From positions 3,658,001 through 3,722,000 of the forward strand of contig CM057059.1 of the NCBI GenBank assembly GCA_029945375.1: a stretch of 64,000 bases of DNA. Reading direction: 5' to 3'. Both the position numbers and the translations under genes were made by a program. This stretch comes from Agaricus subrufescens (Eukaryota; Basidiomycota; Agaricomycetes; Agaricales; Agaricaceae). Within the stretch, counting starts at the first letter, position 1, and each line of letters opens with the position of its first letter. This document shows, piece after piece, positions 23,865-36,196 of this stretch. Under the pieces are notes generated by a model that was not told the DNA's origin, did no database searches, and saw only the letters and a program-made list of their open reading frames with translations.

Positions 23865-24687
23865 TCTGTTTTTTTTCTGTCTTTGCTTTTTAGGTGTTGT
23901 TTACTTAGTTGTTGTAATGACCGGTGTTATAGATATCTGATCAGAAGGGACTTTATTTCGATACATTACTGGTGTCAGTTACCTACTGCAGGAATGAGAT
24001 TGTTCAGGTTAATTGGATTGGTGGTCCCAAATCGGAAATATCTTCAGGAAATGTGGCTTTTGACTAATTATAAAATCATCAAACAGGCATAGTGGTCAAC
24101 GACCGAAGCGGAATGAGCTGTCTATCCGGATCTTATGTGCTGAACAAGAATACGATTTAAAGGATAAATTTCTGAAATGATATCTTACGGAGACTGTAAG
24201 ACTAGAGGAATCTACTACTATCGATTTTGTTGAACCAAGTTCTACTTTTGTTTTGGAAGAAATGACTTCATCTTAGGAACCCAGTAAACCTCACAAAAAC
24301 ACGATCATGAGAAAAGAGTCCTTCACGACCTGAGGCCTGAGGAATGGCTTAACAGAATGTGATCGTAACGCCGGCCTGAATGAAAGAATTTTTCTTAGTT
24401 TTTTCCACTGACGTGTAATGCAGATGACTCACGTCATTTTGTGCGCATCGTATCACCTGAGGATCAGCTTTGTGGTTGTAAGCATAGCAACTCGGTCCAG
24501 TACCTTCAAAAGCGTTAGTATATAATCAGGGGGCCACGTCTTCGTGAGTGGTGATAAGATCACTGACAACTTGTGCTGATTCCTGGACACTTATCGAAGC
24601 TGTCAATAGATCAGTATCGCTCTTATCGGGTACGAGAGAATATAGCTTGCCTCAATGCATATGGCTTATGGAACGGGCTAATAAAAA
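23865..24687. other. Intergenic, 0.8 kb, no recognisable gene
   Basis: Convergent interval between the HECT gene (plus) and the secreted-protein gene (minus). Nothing beyond short open frames; it presumably holds both 3' UTRs. Confidence 0.5.
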
Positions 24688-25157
24688 TCAAAGAGGACTA
24701 TCAGCAACTGTATCAGGTGTGGATACAATAATGACGTGAACCCACCCAGAGGCACCAGAGATGTCGGCAAAGGATGTGGGGTTAGTGAGTGTGAGTTCGA
24801 AAGTAGTACATCCATTGCCGTTGGTAGCACAGGCTCCGGTTTGCAAGTAACTGAAGAGTACACCCTCGTTAGTCGGCGGAATAGCTCATATAGTTGAATG
24901 GTTTAGAACTGACGCAACAGCGCCCACGAGAGCCCCCTTACTAGTATAGTCTCCTTTAGCGAGGACTTTTCCATTCTGAACGAGGGTAGGCTGATGACAA
25001 CCCATCGTTAACCTCTGCGAGTAGTCGATAATAGAGTCTAGGATGACAATCTCACCGTTCCTGTACCGCATTTGTTGTTGAAGTGAACCTTGTGAGATTC
25101 CGCCAAAGCGCCGACGACTGTGGTGGAGAGGATAGCGAAGACAGTAGAAAACTTCAT
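24688..25157 (-). CDS. Small secreted cysteine-containing protein (glycopeptide/thaumatin-like family)
   Basis: Three exons: 25157..25056, 24990..24914, 24850..24688 (342 nt, 113 aa). It starts MKFSTVFAILSTTVVGALAE, a clear signal peptide. The mature part reads SHKVHFNNKCGTGT, then PTLVQNGKVLAKGDYTS, then GAVAYLQTGACATNGNGC. This pattern (NNKCG-GTPTLVQNGKVL with YLQTG-C) matches, from memory, a basidiomycete family of small secreted proteins often called glycopeptide; its function is unknown and it is probably cell-wall or apoplastic. The last third departs from what I remember: the family usually continues with a Ser/Gly-rich stretch and a second Cys pair, whereas here it ends near DTVADSPL. 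Either the C-terminus is truncated or a further exon was missed. Splicing of exons 1 and 2 is well supported by the motif continuity. Confidence 0.7.
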
Positions 25158-26389
25158 AGTTGCGTTCGTAGAAATGTGTATACAAGACTTGATTCGGTGG
25201 GTGAGTTAATTTATCTTGAGATGATATTTTGTCCTTTCGCTTTGGTGGCTTTTTATACTACAGAATCTATTCGTCAAGTTCCGAATGTTTGTATCAATAA
25301 CGCCGGGGACTTCTCTCCGTGTTAGAAGCGGTATTCCCGGTCGTTTCGCCTGAACAGCCCCATATGAATGACTATTCGCCCAATCTCGTGCGGAGCAAGA
25401 TACATCACCTTTCATGACTGTAACCACCTTCACCCGCAGATATGTTGTTCTCGTTTTGGGTGTCCAAAAACAAAGACGCGCTCTTCAGTCTTACTTATAC
25501 CAAGTAGGATTGAAAGCTTGGACGATATTTTGCAAATAATAGTCTTCTGGCCCGAACAAAACACGGGAATAAAATTTGATCCTGCTAGAACCTTTGTTAC
25601 GTGGTATCTAGATACTAGAAACCAACCCAAGAAATTACGCAACCTGTTCTACTTGAGATATCATATTTGATGTCAATTGACCACGATAACGTTGAGAAGA
25701 TCTCGTGGGCTGTGAGCCATCATGTTTATCGTCATTCGAACATCCAATAGATCAGTATCAACATTCTCTAATCATCCAGGCCGAGCGGAGAAATCGAGTC
25801 AAAACAGCAAAATTATGATGAATTAGTCTGGCAGTTGTTTAAGTCTCGCTCAAAGAACAGCCACTAGTATAAACGCAGCAACTCCGCTACCCATATGTCA
25901 CGAATGTAATTGTTCCAGCCTCCTGCATCAGAAACGATTGTTCGCCTGACTGTTTCGATGTCATTAATGTCTTTAGCGAAGGGGTTTGAGACCACGTCTG
26001 AGGATATTCCACAAGTAAGTTTGTCCCTGAGCGCTTGAGCACCCACAAGTCATTACATTCACGTCCGCGAACGACGGCGCGAGTGTTCACTTAGGTCAAG
26101 GCTGAAGCTCCAAAAGCTGAAGAGTCATAAGGATCCAATGGTGAGTTGAGAGTACATGTTCCAAGGAGTGTTCTGAAATAGAGCAAGTGTACCGAGGCAT
26201 TTAGCAGGGTACGACTATCATCCAACTCATTTCCAGTTTTATCTTTAGTCAAGAAAAACATATAGCAACTGACATTGGTGAAAGTATGAGAAACTGTTAC
26301 TGGTATACACGAGCTGAAGCTGATACTATTACAGGTAAAACGACACAAGAAAGAAAGGGAGGGGGGGACATGCAAGGAGAAAGAGGAGC
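25158..26389. other. Intergenic, 1.2 kb, possible unassigned small ORFs
   Basis: Upstream of the secreted-protein gene and downstream of the coiled-coil gene. Minus-strand frames at 26375..26091 and 26046..25864 could be exons of a small protein (the second ends WNNYIRDIWVAELLRLY), but I cannot join them convincingly or match a family. No CDS is called. Confidence 0.4.
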
Positions 26390-29350
26390 CTAGGTATCGA
26401 ATGCTGACCTAAGAATAACCTTTGGTTTGATAACGCTTCGTCGCCTACCATTACTACTACTAGCACCACCTTCAGCGACTTTGCGTAACCCGATTTCACA
26501 GGTGGCTACAACTTCTTCTCGATCGTCGTCTCTTGCACCTCTGACATCGGCGTCATCACGTTCCATGACGTAATGATCGAAAATAGAACCGGGCTCGACG
26601 AGGGTAGGTTCGAGCTGGGGGTTGACATTGTCGAGGATAACGTTGAGACGGAGGGAGTGTCTGGCGAGCGCGGAAAGTTTTTCGCGGTTCTCTTTGAGAA
26701 GTGAATCGACGGTCTGGATCGAGTTAGAGGAGGAACTTTGGTTCGTGGTGGACCATCCGGCGTATCGGAATATGGTATTCAGACATTCTTCCAGGAAATC
26801 AACAACGCGGAGGACAGTCGAAGTTGTAGGTCTCAACCTAGCACGGGTCATTGTCTTCCAGGTATCGGAAGCTGGGATGCCCTCGGCTTCGCGTATACGT
26901 GCATAGGTAGCGGCGAGGAAATCACTCTGATCCCAATGTCCTGGGTACCAAGCTGTCATGATACGAGTGGCACAGCAAACGAGAGTAGCTTGAAGAGCTG
27001 TTTGCAATGGGTATGGGTCGTATGCGTCCAAGGGAGTTGTAGACTGTGAACGGACGAGGGAGAGGAGATAAGGCCCCAAAAGAGATGTACTCTCTTCGTC
27101 TAGGAGATCATTGATAGTGTTATTCTGAGTTAATGAGGTCGAACGTTCGGTTGTGCAGAGGGAATCAGCAAACAAGGCAGCTGTTTGGAAGATTTCATAG
27201 TTGAGATTGTTGAGAAGAGTGTAAACCTGGTCGGTGTTGGGCTGAGCTGGGTCTCGTATGATACTAGAGGAGAGATTGAAACTGAGGCTGGAGTCGTGAT
27301 TGCGATTTTCTTCGTCCCGTCTAGCAAGTTGGTCGAGCATCATTCGTCGAGATTGTTCACTCGCTTCATAGCGACTACGCATCTCTCGGTACTTATCTCG
27401 AGTAGTAGAGACGGTATTCTCTAGTTCGGAGATACGAGTTTGGTCTTCTTTGGCCCGGGCCTCGTGCCGATGACGTTGAGCATCAATATCCCTTTGAAGT
27501 TCGCGTATGGTAACTTCGGAGGTATGGATAGTATTTTGAAAACCGGCGATCGATTCTTCGAGTTTCGTGATATTGACTTTGTTTTTGGCCTCAACTTCAG
27601 CCATGGCTTCGTGGAAGTTATCAATAGGATCTTCTCTGGGGCAGCGGGCCGTAGACACATTTTTAAGTTCCTCGTCTTTAGCGTCAAGGTATTCTTCGAG
27701 AGCAGTAAGTCGGGCACGAAGGTCATTAATCTCTTGTGTACGTCCCTCCGCGGCACCTTCAGCAGCCTCTAGCAAGTTACGAAGCTGGAGGATCGTAGAC
27801 ACGTAGCCGGAAACATCGAGCTCGAGTGCTCTGATGCGATTGTTACCGGCTGCGACCTCGAGCCGCTGATCCTCCTTCGTCTTAGCGATAAGTCTCTGGC
27901 CCGAGTTTCGGACTTCTTCGATCTCCGTCTCCAAGGTGGTGAGCTGTTCTTGATATCTCTCTCTTTGCTTATTGAGCTCATTGCATTGTTTGGTTAGGTC
28001 GTTGAGAACTTTGTCCTTCTCATCGATGATCGATTTCGTAGAAAGGAGCGCTTTATCCTTCTCGTCGACGACCGACTTTGCGCGGAGGAGAGCCTCGCTG
28101 ACCGACTTGCGGGACATTCGTAGCCTTTTGACTTCCTCGCAGCGTTCCTTGAGCTGTACCTCAAGGTCTTCCAATCTGGCCGAAAGCTCATCGACTTGAG
28201 ATTTGAATTTACTCTTCAGCTTCCTTTCCACGTCCAAAGTAGCCTCGCTTCGTTCTTTGTACTCCCGCAACTCTTGGACAGCAACGTCCGCTTCATTCTT
28301 CAACTCGTTAAACAAGTATTCGCGCTTTCCATTTATTTCATCCCGATTAACAATATCTTGGCTCAACGTCCCATTCTCCTGAGCCAACGCCTTAATCTCC
28401 GCATCCTTCATTTCCACCATCAACTCCAGAACGGATACCGATTTTTTCAAACTCTTGATCTCCTGCTCGCGTTCCTTCATAGCCGTAGCATGCGCTTGTG
28501 AATTAGCTCTGCTAAAAGCGTCTGCCGCGTCCAGAGTTGCTTTCAAGCGAGCCGCTTGTTGCGAATTCTCTGTTTCTGATATCTGTAGACGCTCCTCGAG
28601 GGTATGGTGCTCCTCCGACAGACTCACGAGTTTCTGCCTCGTGGTCGAAATCTCTTCAGTCAGCTTTTGGATTTGTTTTTGTTCGTCTTCCACAATAATG
28701 GCGGGTTCATGTAGACCAGGGGAGCTGGTGATATTGTGTTCAATCTTCTGTAGTCATCAAAAGCTATTTTATGTCGCGTACCCTTGGTTTTTGCGCTTAT
28801 CTACCGTTTCTGGAACGGAGCCTCCACCGTTGGGACTATCAAAGTCATCATCATCGCTGGAATCATTCTCGACCTCGCTCCATTCTTGTTCCAGCGACGA
28901 GGATGCCTTGTTCGGGGGCTGAACCCCGGAATGAGGGTGGGAATCGGTTTTACGTAGGGTCGGGGATGAAGAGAAATGGGCGTTCTCAACAGAATCGATG
29001 AGAGAGGAGAGGGAGGAGGATGCTGAAGTAAGAGTGTTGGTATATACAGCTGTCCCACGAGGGTGCGGAGCCGTAGATGACTCGGTCTCGAGGATACTGG
29101 TAGACGACCTAGAGGGGGGTCTAGGGGTTCCTGTAGGGGTTCCTGTGTGCGAAGACGGTATATCAGTCTGCGCTCTCGAGGGTGTTCGTCTGCCTTGAAA
29201 GACGGATGATAACGAATCGACGGAGGGCTTCCTAGCAGGATTGGTAATGTGGGCGTGGATATGCGCAGTATCGGCCTTCCCAGTAGTAGCAACTGGGCGG
29301 ACGGGAGCGGCAGGCTTCCTGCCGCTACCCATGAAATTCAGAAATGACAT
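26390..29350 (-). CDS. Large coiled-coil protein (conserved type not recognised)
   Basis: Two exons, 29350..28805 and 28747..26390 (2904 nt, 967 aa); the 57-bp intron was chosen because only the donor after PET keeps the frame. The first 180 residues (MSFLNFMGSGRKPAAPVRP) are Ser/Pro/Thr-rich, probably disordered, with an acidic run SSDDDDFDSP. Residues about 200-640 are an almost continuous heptad-rich coiled coil (many E, K, L, R). The last about 280 residues form a helical globular part with NLNYEIFQTAALFADSL, TAWYPGHWDQSDFLAATYARI and a basic end RRRSVIKPKVILRS. The layout resembles structural or tethering proteins (golgin or cytoskeletal adaptor type), but no specific family can be named. 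The second exon has no ATG at its beginning, so it needs exon 1. Confidence 0.85.
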
Positions 29351-31861
29351 GGCCTAGTACTTAGTGGTGGGTAAGAAAGGAAGGAACGAAGACGGAGCTG
29401 GGGTGTGGCTGCCGTCAATAGCCTGTATATATGGTTTGATGGCGACCTAAACGCGGTAGAAGCGTGTCAAGCAGAGACTGATCTACTGCGGACTCTACTT
29501 ACTTGGAGGCTATTATACAAGAGACCAGCGTGTCATGCAGCACTCATCAAGCGTATTCTTCGGCAACTGTAGGCATGAACCTCCACTGCGGGCTCTCAAC
29601 TTCAGGGGCAAGGCGTGTGTATATCAGGTGACGGTGCGAATGGTAAACCGATAGATCATTTGATATATCAAACACGTTCCCTTATCATTTAACCAAAATG
29701 ATCAAATTAACACAGCACACAGGTCCAAGTCTTTATCAACGTCGAACCGATATGTTTTCGTAGAAGAAACTTACCAGTATATCGCATCTTTCCGTAATGT
29801 GAAAATAGACTTGTCAATGTCGCCGATTGTATCATGTAAGGTACATATGTTAGGCGAATGATACCTAAGATGAAATGGCCACCGCGGAGTATGCCCACTC
29901 AAAACAGCCGAATGAGGAGAAAGCCATTGCCTGGGATGGGATATTGAAAGCTCTGTTCCGTTGTAACTAATCTTATGTAGGGCTGTAACCATTAAACGTT
30001 AAACGTTTACTACACGAGTAGTTCTCTATATTTAGATTATATTCACCTTAGTAGCACCCACTAGAGAAATGAAGCCAACACGAATGGTCATAATTCTCAG
30101 ATTTGGGGTTCGGAGGTGATTACCTTCCGACTTCTAGATGTCGCACCCTGGACTACAGAATTTCTAGAAGCATACCACCTTTGACTACTTCTCTCTAGCT
30201 CACTGACGTAAATCTAGGAACCAAACCAAGCCTTGACTTGGGAGGTGTTTGTGCTGAGCGACCGGGGCCGAAATCGATGGGTCACGAATCACGAAGCAAG
30301 AAAAAACAGGTCGGTAACTCTTATGTCATAACTAACACTCAGTGAAACGATGAAAATGCTGATTAGTCTCTTATATTCAAGAGAACTCCTGTAGTTCTTA
30401 TACTCTGTACCCAATTTCTCACGAAATGTCTTGTAGGCTCGATACCTCCACAGTCTGTTGCAAACCTGGAAACGTGTAGATGCCCCAATGCCTGCGGATG
30501 ATAATCCGTACTCTATGGTTCGAAACATTGCTCCTTGTGGGTACACGAAAAGACGGATTGAAATAGAATGATACCTCTTGTGCTTAACTTACCTAGAGTT
30601 CAGAAGACAACGGTCCAGTCCGAATGCCGGCGAGTACGGGGCTCCTCAACCTCAATCGGAAAGAATGGACCAGATAAACCGTTCCTATTCGCTGCAGGGT
30701 CTGATACGGTTGTGTAAAGGAATCTCCCAAATATTCGTTGAGGACAAAGGCAACGTGATTCCATCATTTAACCATTAATAGCATCTCGCTAAGATGATGT
30801 TAGATCATTTGAACGCTTTTACCACATGTCTTCTCGAAAAAGGAACCATCCCGCAGACAGGGCCTCGGCTAGTTTCTAATGACGATAGTTGGCCCTGATG
30901 GGATTTTCCACTGGGCGCGTTTAACTGCAGCAACTTGACCCATTCTATAGTAAAACCTGAGCAAAGCGATGGTGCTATGAGGGAGTGGCGATTGGCCAAA
31001 TGCGGATAATGACCAAATGTGGCGGTGTACGATTGTGACCAGGACTTAAGTTGTCTCGTAGATTCGATTTAAAAGCCAGCGAACGCGCACGCCCTTCCTT
31101 CAGATCTATGACCTACGGTTGTGAAGAAGATTAATTTCCAGAGGATGAACCGAGATGAAGAAATTTTTACTGAAACAAAGACACGAGCGGCTGATACTAC
31201 ATTTTCGATACAACGACTTTTCAGCCTCCTGGATCGCAGCCTTCCTCTTCCCCTCATCTCATACCCCGGGTTTCACATGCTGATGTCTGATGCCGAAGAA
31301 CAAAAAGCCTACTTAACTTTCACTGCTCATGCTCCGGTTCCAAAGATAGAAGAACCTTGCAGCTATCGCATGTTACCTCTTACAATTTTGGTAGAGTTTT
31401 CTTGAGCCCTTACATCGGAGACTCTCAACCGTTATCAAAGACAAGATGTTCCCTTCCGTATACAATGTTCTACAGCACGTTTTTATGAACATCAAAGAGA
31501 AAAAATCAAGACGTCTGAGAAACAGTCATCATCGAGCGGAAGGCGGTAGATGGGGTGAAGACGGACCGGAACGTTAGCGATATGAATTGGCGATTGTGTA
31601 TAGACGGACGTGATAAACATCTCAAAGATCTTACCAAAACCGTCTCCATCATTTGCTGTATCCTTTCTTATCCTGTTGAAACGCCATAAGGCATACGACA
31701 AGTCAACAACGAAGTTTGTTACTTAGCGCTAAAAAAACAGTGTTGGAGTCTTTGGGCAGGCGCCGCCCTGATTCGGAATTTCATATACCGAGTGACAATA
31801 AAATGCCCAGTCACAATACAATCCTAGATGGAGAGTTGTGGGACTTAGGATGTAGCAGGGT
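29351..31861. other. Intergenic, 2.5 kb, no firm gene
   Basis: Short open frames only. The plus frame 31121..31405 and the minus frame 31701..31492 are the longest without obvious shadows, but neither has a motif; the latter could be a 3' exon of the uncertain gene at 31862-32284. Nothing else seen. Confidence 0.45.
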
Positions 31862-32284
31862 CTAACTACGGTTACGTACCTGAGCTTCTTCTTCGTCACG
31901 TTGAGATAGAACGGTCTTCCACTCGAGGTCTGTTTTTGTCGTGGCGAACGATGACTGGCTCAAGTTATTCGAATAGTCGGAGAGAGACATGGTTTTGTGA
32001 TTGTGGATAAGATGGGCGTCTGCATCGAAAACAGATCCGAGAAGGCTAGGCCGTTCTTTCTCCCCTTGAACTGGATCTTGCTGATACAGCTTTGTGAAGC
32101 AGTCTTTGAACCGATCGATCACTGGATCATCCATGTTTAGCTGGAGAACAGACTCTTCGGATAGAAGTTCGTCGTATCGTTCAGAGATCAAGAACTGGTA
32201 TAGTGCAGCGCAGAAGAGGAAGAACGAAAACCAAGTCCGCAGCGTATGACAGAGTGACATGAGCATACAGCACGAACTTCGCAT
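31862..32284 (-). CDS. Hypothetical protein with N-terminal membrane segment (uncertain, 3' end open)
   Basis: A 140-codon frame starting at 32284. Residues about 13-33 (LRTWFSFFLFCAALYQFLIS) look like a transmembrane or signal-anchor helix. The rest is hydrophilic: RYDELLSEESVLQLNMDD, then SLSDYSNNLSQSSFATTKTDLEWKTVLSQRDEEEAQ. Right after EEEAQ comes GTACGT, a good splice donor, so the true gene probably continues in exons at lower coordinates (perhaps within 31701-31492). No family recognised. Amino-acid composition and the donor argue for a real exon, but there is no homology support. Confidence 0.35.
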   Translation of the reverse strand: MRSSCCMLMSLCHTLRTWFSFFLFCAALYQFLISERYDELLSEESVLQLNMDDPVIDRFKDCFTKLYQQDPVQGEKERPSLLGSVFDADAHLIHNHKTMSLSDYSNNLSQSSFATTKTDLEWKTVLSQRDEEEAQVRNRS

Positions 32285-32911
32285 GACGTCATTGCGTTAC
32301 ACCCACATTCCGTATATTCAAACACAAGCTCAGTATAAGTGACTGATCAAGAGGGCGCTAACTGAAATTACTTTACAATCTGACGGACCGCACTACCGTT
32401 GTCTTGTGGGGCCCCAATACCAGGTTGGCACATTAAACTTGAACTGAATTTAATATCAAAAACGCTCAGGTTCGCAAAGCTTCGAGCGTGATTACAATAC
32501 AATTCTTTGGAAATTAAGCTTTTTCTCATTGTTTCACTCATGCAGGGACACCAGACAGACGCTGCTCAAAGGAAGGTCTTCCAGGATGGATGGGGCTCGA
32601 ATGGTCCGTCCAGTTGGCTCGCAAAAAAAAGCTGTGGCTGCTCCTTCGTGTCGCATCGAAGATCTGAAGAAGTGAACCAACTCGTATGCGTCTCGGCACT
32701 CTGGTACTCCAGATTGAACTTGAGAAAAGTAAAGACTTTGAAGTCGGATGACTGGGGGCTCCGAGGTCAAAGGAACGGAAGGCAGACGCATGTTAGTTCA
32801 ACCAAACTTGGGACTGGAACTACGAATGAACCCAGGATATAAGAGCCTAGCTGAAGTTGAGGTCTTCCAGCATTCGGTACAACACCAGCCTCTATCCAGA
32901 CAGCCACTCTT
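32285..32911. other. Intergenic, 0.6 kb, no recognisable gene
   Basis: Between the uncertain minus-strand ORF and the kinase-like gene (plus); likely a divergent promoter region. Only shadow-like short frames are present. Confidence 0.45.
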
Positions 32912-33962
32912 ATGGACGCCTTCACCACGCAAACCCAAGACTATTACCTCTCCCAGGAAGATGCGGAACAGCTCACACATCGACGGCTCCCATACCAATT
33001 CTTGGGGAGGTCTACGTCGGCCCTCGAAGTGTTCGAAGAAGAATTGAACGGCCTACCCGTCGTCGTAAAACGATTCAAAGTCGAGGAGGACCGTAGCCCC
33101 TCGCTTGGAACGGTAAAAGCGTGCCTTGTATCCTTCTACATTATGGCTCAACAGATCCCCTGCAGATAATGGACGCGCTAGCAAAGTGGAGGCACGTTTC
33201 TCCACACCCGAACATCATGCCGTTCTTGGGGCTCTGTCCAGACGCTCACAGTCCCCTTCCGATGCTCATAACCCGGCACGTTCCTTGGAGTCTATTGCAA
33301 TATATTAAAACACACCCGAGCGCCTCCAAGCACGCACTGGTAGGGAGTTCCAGAACCACCTTATCTTGAACTTTTGATGACCGAAAATAAAGGTCTATTC
33401 AATCGCTACGGCGTTGGAATACATACATAGCCAAGGGATAACGCATGGTAACGTCAAAGCCGTAAGTTAAACTTCCATCAAAAGTTTTTACCATATCGGT
33501 ACGCTCACACGGACGCATAGGGCAATGTGCTCGTTGATCGTGACGGCATTGTGTATCTATCCGATATCGGAATCTTCCAAGCTGTCACGTCTCCAGGCCC
33601 CATGGCTCTCGTAAACGAGTTGCGGTGGTCGGCACCAGAAAAGGTCCTTCGCGAAGAAGAACATACACCCGCTTGTGATGTTTGGAGCTTTGGTATGACT
33701 GTGATCGAAGTGAGATTGTTGTTTTGTGTTCACAAGCGTTTACTATACTGACTTTGAGGAGATGTACACAGGCGCCAGTCCGTTCCAATATTTTCCTCTC
33801 GAAACAGTCGTGACGGCAATGACCATAGGTGAACTGCCAGAAGAAGCCAGTAACTTGATGGATCGCAGTCTCTGGAATCTAGTGCTGGGGTGCTTGAGGT
33901 ATGCTGCGGAAGATAGGCCACCGATGGATTCGGTGTGTAGATCGCTGAGGCAGATCTATTGA
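32912..33962 (+). CDS. Small protein-kinase-fold protein, probable pseudokinase
   Basis: Five exons: 32912-33112, 33166-33339, 33393-33461, 33521-33709, 33762-33962 (834 nt, 277 aa). Kinase landmarks in order: the VAIK-like lysine in LPVVVKRFKVE; HPNIMPFLGLC (beta4 region); ITHGNVKAGNVLV in place of HRDLKxxN; YLSDIGI in place of DFG; WSAPEKV (APE); DVWSFGMTVIE; and a C-lobe end RPPMDSVCRSLRQIY. The ATP-lysine and the metal-binding Asp (DIG) are kept, but the HRD catalytic Asp is Asn (33450-33452), and no glycine-rich loop of the GxGxxG form is seen. The protein is minimal, little more than a kinase domain. Related basidiomycete genes are abundant, lineage-expanded kinases. It may be inactive or act as a binding scaffold; the acceptor of exon 5 could be 33759 instead. 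Confidence 0.8.
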
Positions 33963-34520
33963 TGTAGAGGTGTAGTTGTGTGCTGTGTTATCTCTCTGCT
34001 GCCTGCTTCGTCTCGGATTGTCATCTTGTTCCCATGTCTTCTGTATACTACTGGTACTTGCGCATAATGACGAGGTCGTATTTCCTAAGCGATATTATAT
34101 TCGCCCAGTAATGAGGAAATGAGATCCCTGACACCTGAGTTCATGGAACTGGTTTACTCATTCCTTTTTATTAAGGTTGCGAGACGAACCTTGATATAGG
34201 TTATCGATATTAACTCGGATCACAAGGCTCATAACCTAGGGGTGCATTGACGCCGGTAGAGGAGATGAGCTGAATCCCGAGAAAAAAGGATACCACGGTG
34301 TGACAGTTTGTCATTCGGGGGTCTAGACCCCGGGCTGATCAACGTTAGCGTTCAATGTTCAACGCCAGCTATGTTGCCCGAAAACATGTCCGCAATCTCA
34401 GAAAACATGAGCCGGACGGCCAGCAATGGAGGCACTCTCTGATGGCTCTCCCCCGACGCCTCCTATTGGCTGGCTGGATCAACCGGACCTTGCTCTCCAA
34501 CGTCCACGTCCTCCGCCCAC
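33963..34520. other. Intergenic, 0.56 kb
   Basis: Between the kinase-like gene and the carbonic anhydrase start. GC rises sharply from about 34360, and an open frame starts at 34355 in another frame; this part may be 5' UTR of the carbonic anhydrase gene. Confidence 0.45.
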
Positions 34521-36015
34521 ATGCCCTTCACGTCTCTCGTCCAGAGGCAGTTCTCCTTGCGGGCTCTTGCGCAGCCGCATTCTGGACCTACAGCCGCGCA
34601 AACTCGGCGTCTATCCGTGTTTTCCAGGAGACGAAGGGCGCGGTTCGCCGAAAAAAACGGATGTCATGTCGCCCGCGAGGGCACTCAGCAAACCTCTGTT
34701 CCGGCGTGGGCCGCTCATCTTGACTCGTTCCGATATCGTTCCTATTGCACACCCTCAACCCCAAACGCGGCTATCGGGTTACTCCCGCACTCTACGCCAT
34801 CGTCAAAAGCTGCACACCGCTCAGTTCCCCAGTTCGTGAAAGTGCAGAGTCGGTATTGCAAGACTTCCGCACAATATATTGATGACATCAGCGAGCTCGT
34901 CAAAGGAAACAAGACATTTAGACAGGAGACGCTCAGGGATTATCCAGGTTTCTTTGAAGAATCATCCAAAGGACAAAGTGTGTAACTTTATGATCCGTAC
35001 GATTTATAACCTGACCTGTTTTCGATGGTTAGAGCCACCGTACATGCTTATCGATTGTTCTGATAGTCGGTAAGCCTTTTCGAAACGCATCCGTATAGCA
35101 TGTGTCCAACTACTGGTGCGAAAGGGTGGCCGAAAACGCTATCTTCGACGCCCGGCCTGGTACGATGTTCACATCTGGATCTATCGCCAACCAATTTCAT
35201 GAGTGGGATTTGAATTCGTGCGTATTGGCATTTACCTCTTATTCTATTCTCACCCTGCCAATCAGGAATTCTGTACTTTCATATGCTGTCGAAACTCTCG
35301 AGGTTCGACACGTCATCGTCATGGGTCATTATGGGTGTGGTGGCGTAGCGGCGTCAATGTTACCAGTCTCGTTACCTTTGGAACATCCGGCTCATATCGC
35401 GGTTCAAACCTGGATCCAACCCATTCGTGAGATCTATCTGACTTCGACTCGGTAGAGCATTTTCAAGTCCTCGGAATCACATATCAAATATCTAACATGA
35501 CTTTCCAGCCCTGAAATTGTTGAACATCGTGATCGATCCAAGATTGAGCCTTTAACAGAACCACCGAATTTGCATGATCGTACGTCTTAACCATGTTTAT
35601 AATATATATCACTAAACCCTACTATAGCTGCCTTCCGTGCTATGGTTGAAGAAAACGTGAAAGCGAATGTCAATCGAATCGCCAATTCCTATGTCATGCG
35701 TGATGTATAAAGCCTCTCACTATACTTCACAACTCTCATCTCACCTCTCACCATTTGTAGCATTACGCGTCTCTCCCGCCTCCACCACACCCATCTTCAT
35801 CTATTCCTGTTCCTGAAAACACTCACATCGACCCGAATTCGTTGAAAGGTACTTATGTGTTTATACATGGATGGGTTTACGATTTGGAAAACGGAGATGT
35901 GGCAGATTTGAATGTGACGATTGGTCCTCCTGGGAGAGAAATTCCAAAGAGTCCTTGGCCGACTTGTGAAGCTATGGAAAGGGAGAAAAGGCTTGCTAGA
36001 GAAGCAAAGTCATAA
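34521..36015 (+). CDS. Beta-class carbonic anhydrase with long N-terminal extension
   Basis: Zinc enzyme that interconverts CO2 and bicarbonate. Seven exons: 34521-34977, 35033-35069, 35125-35217, 35266-35451, 35509-35579, 35628-35704, 35761-36015 (1176 nt, 391 aa). Zinc ligands are visible: Cys161 in CSDSR, and His217 and Cys220 in MGHYGCGGV; the Asp-Arg dyad of the first motif is present. The SIANQF segment before the second motif also fits the family. Domain order is normal from about residue 120 (ISELVKGNKTFRQETLRDYPGFF) to the end (FIHGWVYDLENGDV, DLNVTIG). The first about 115 residues are extra, Arg/Ser/Ala-rich with few acids, and may be a mitochondrial targeting region; if the real start is an internal exon, this part is mis-called. 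Typical members are near 200-280 aa. The exon 1 region is GC-rich compared with the rest. Confidence 0.9.
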
Positions 36016-36196
36016 GCTCGAAGCAGGCATTCTTATAGTATTCTTGGAGACATTTTCTTGTGATACCTTGAGCAAATAGAAACTAATGGTACTATGGTAG
36101 AACCGGCATTGGGATCATCTTATTTAGAAGAAAAGGCTATGAATTAGCACGAACATAGAAGTTGGTCGAAAGTAGCTAAGTGGCTCTGAGAGGACA

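Noticed and set aside
34355..34839. Alternative open frames over the start of the carbonic anhydrase gene
   Set aside because: They are GC-rich shadows that do not lead into the CSDSR exon; only the frame starting at 34521 joins it in phase.
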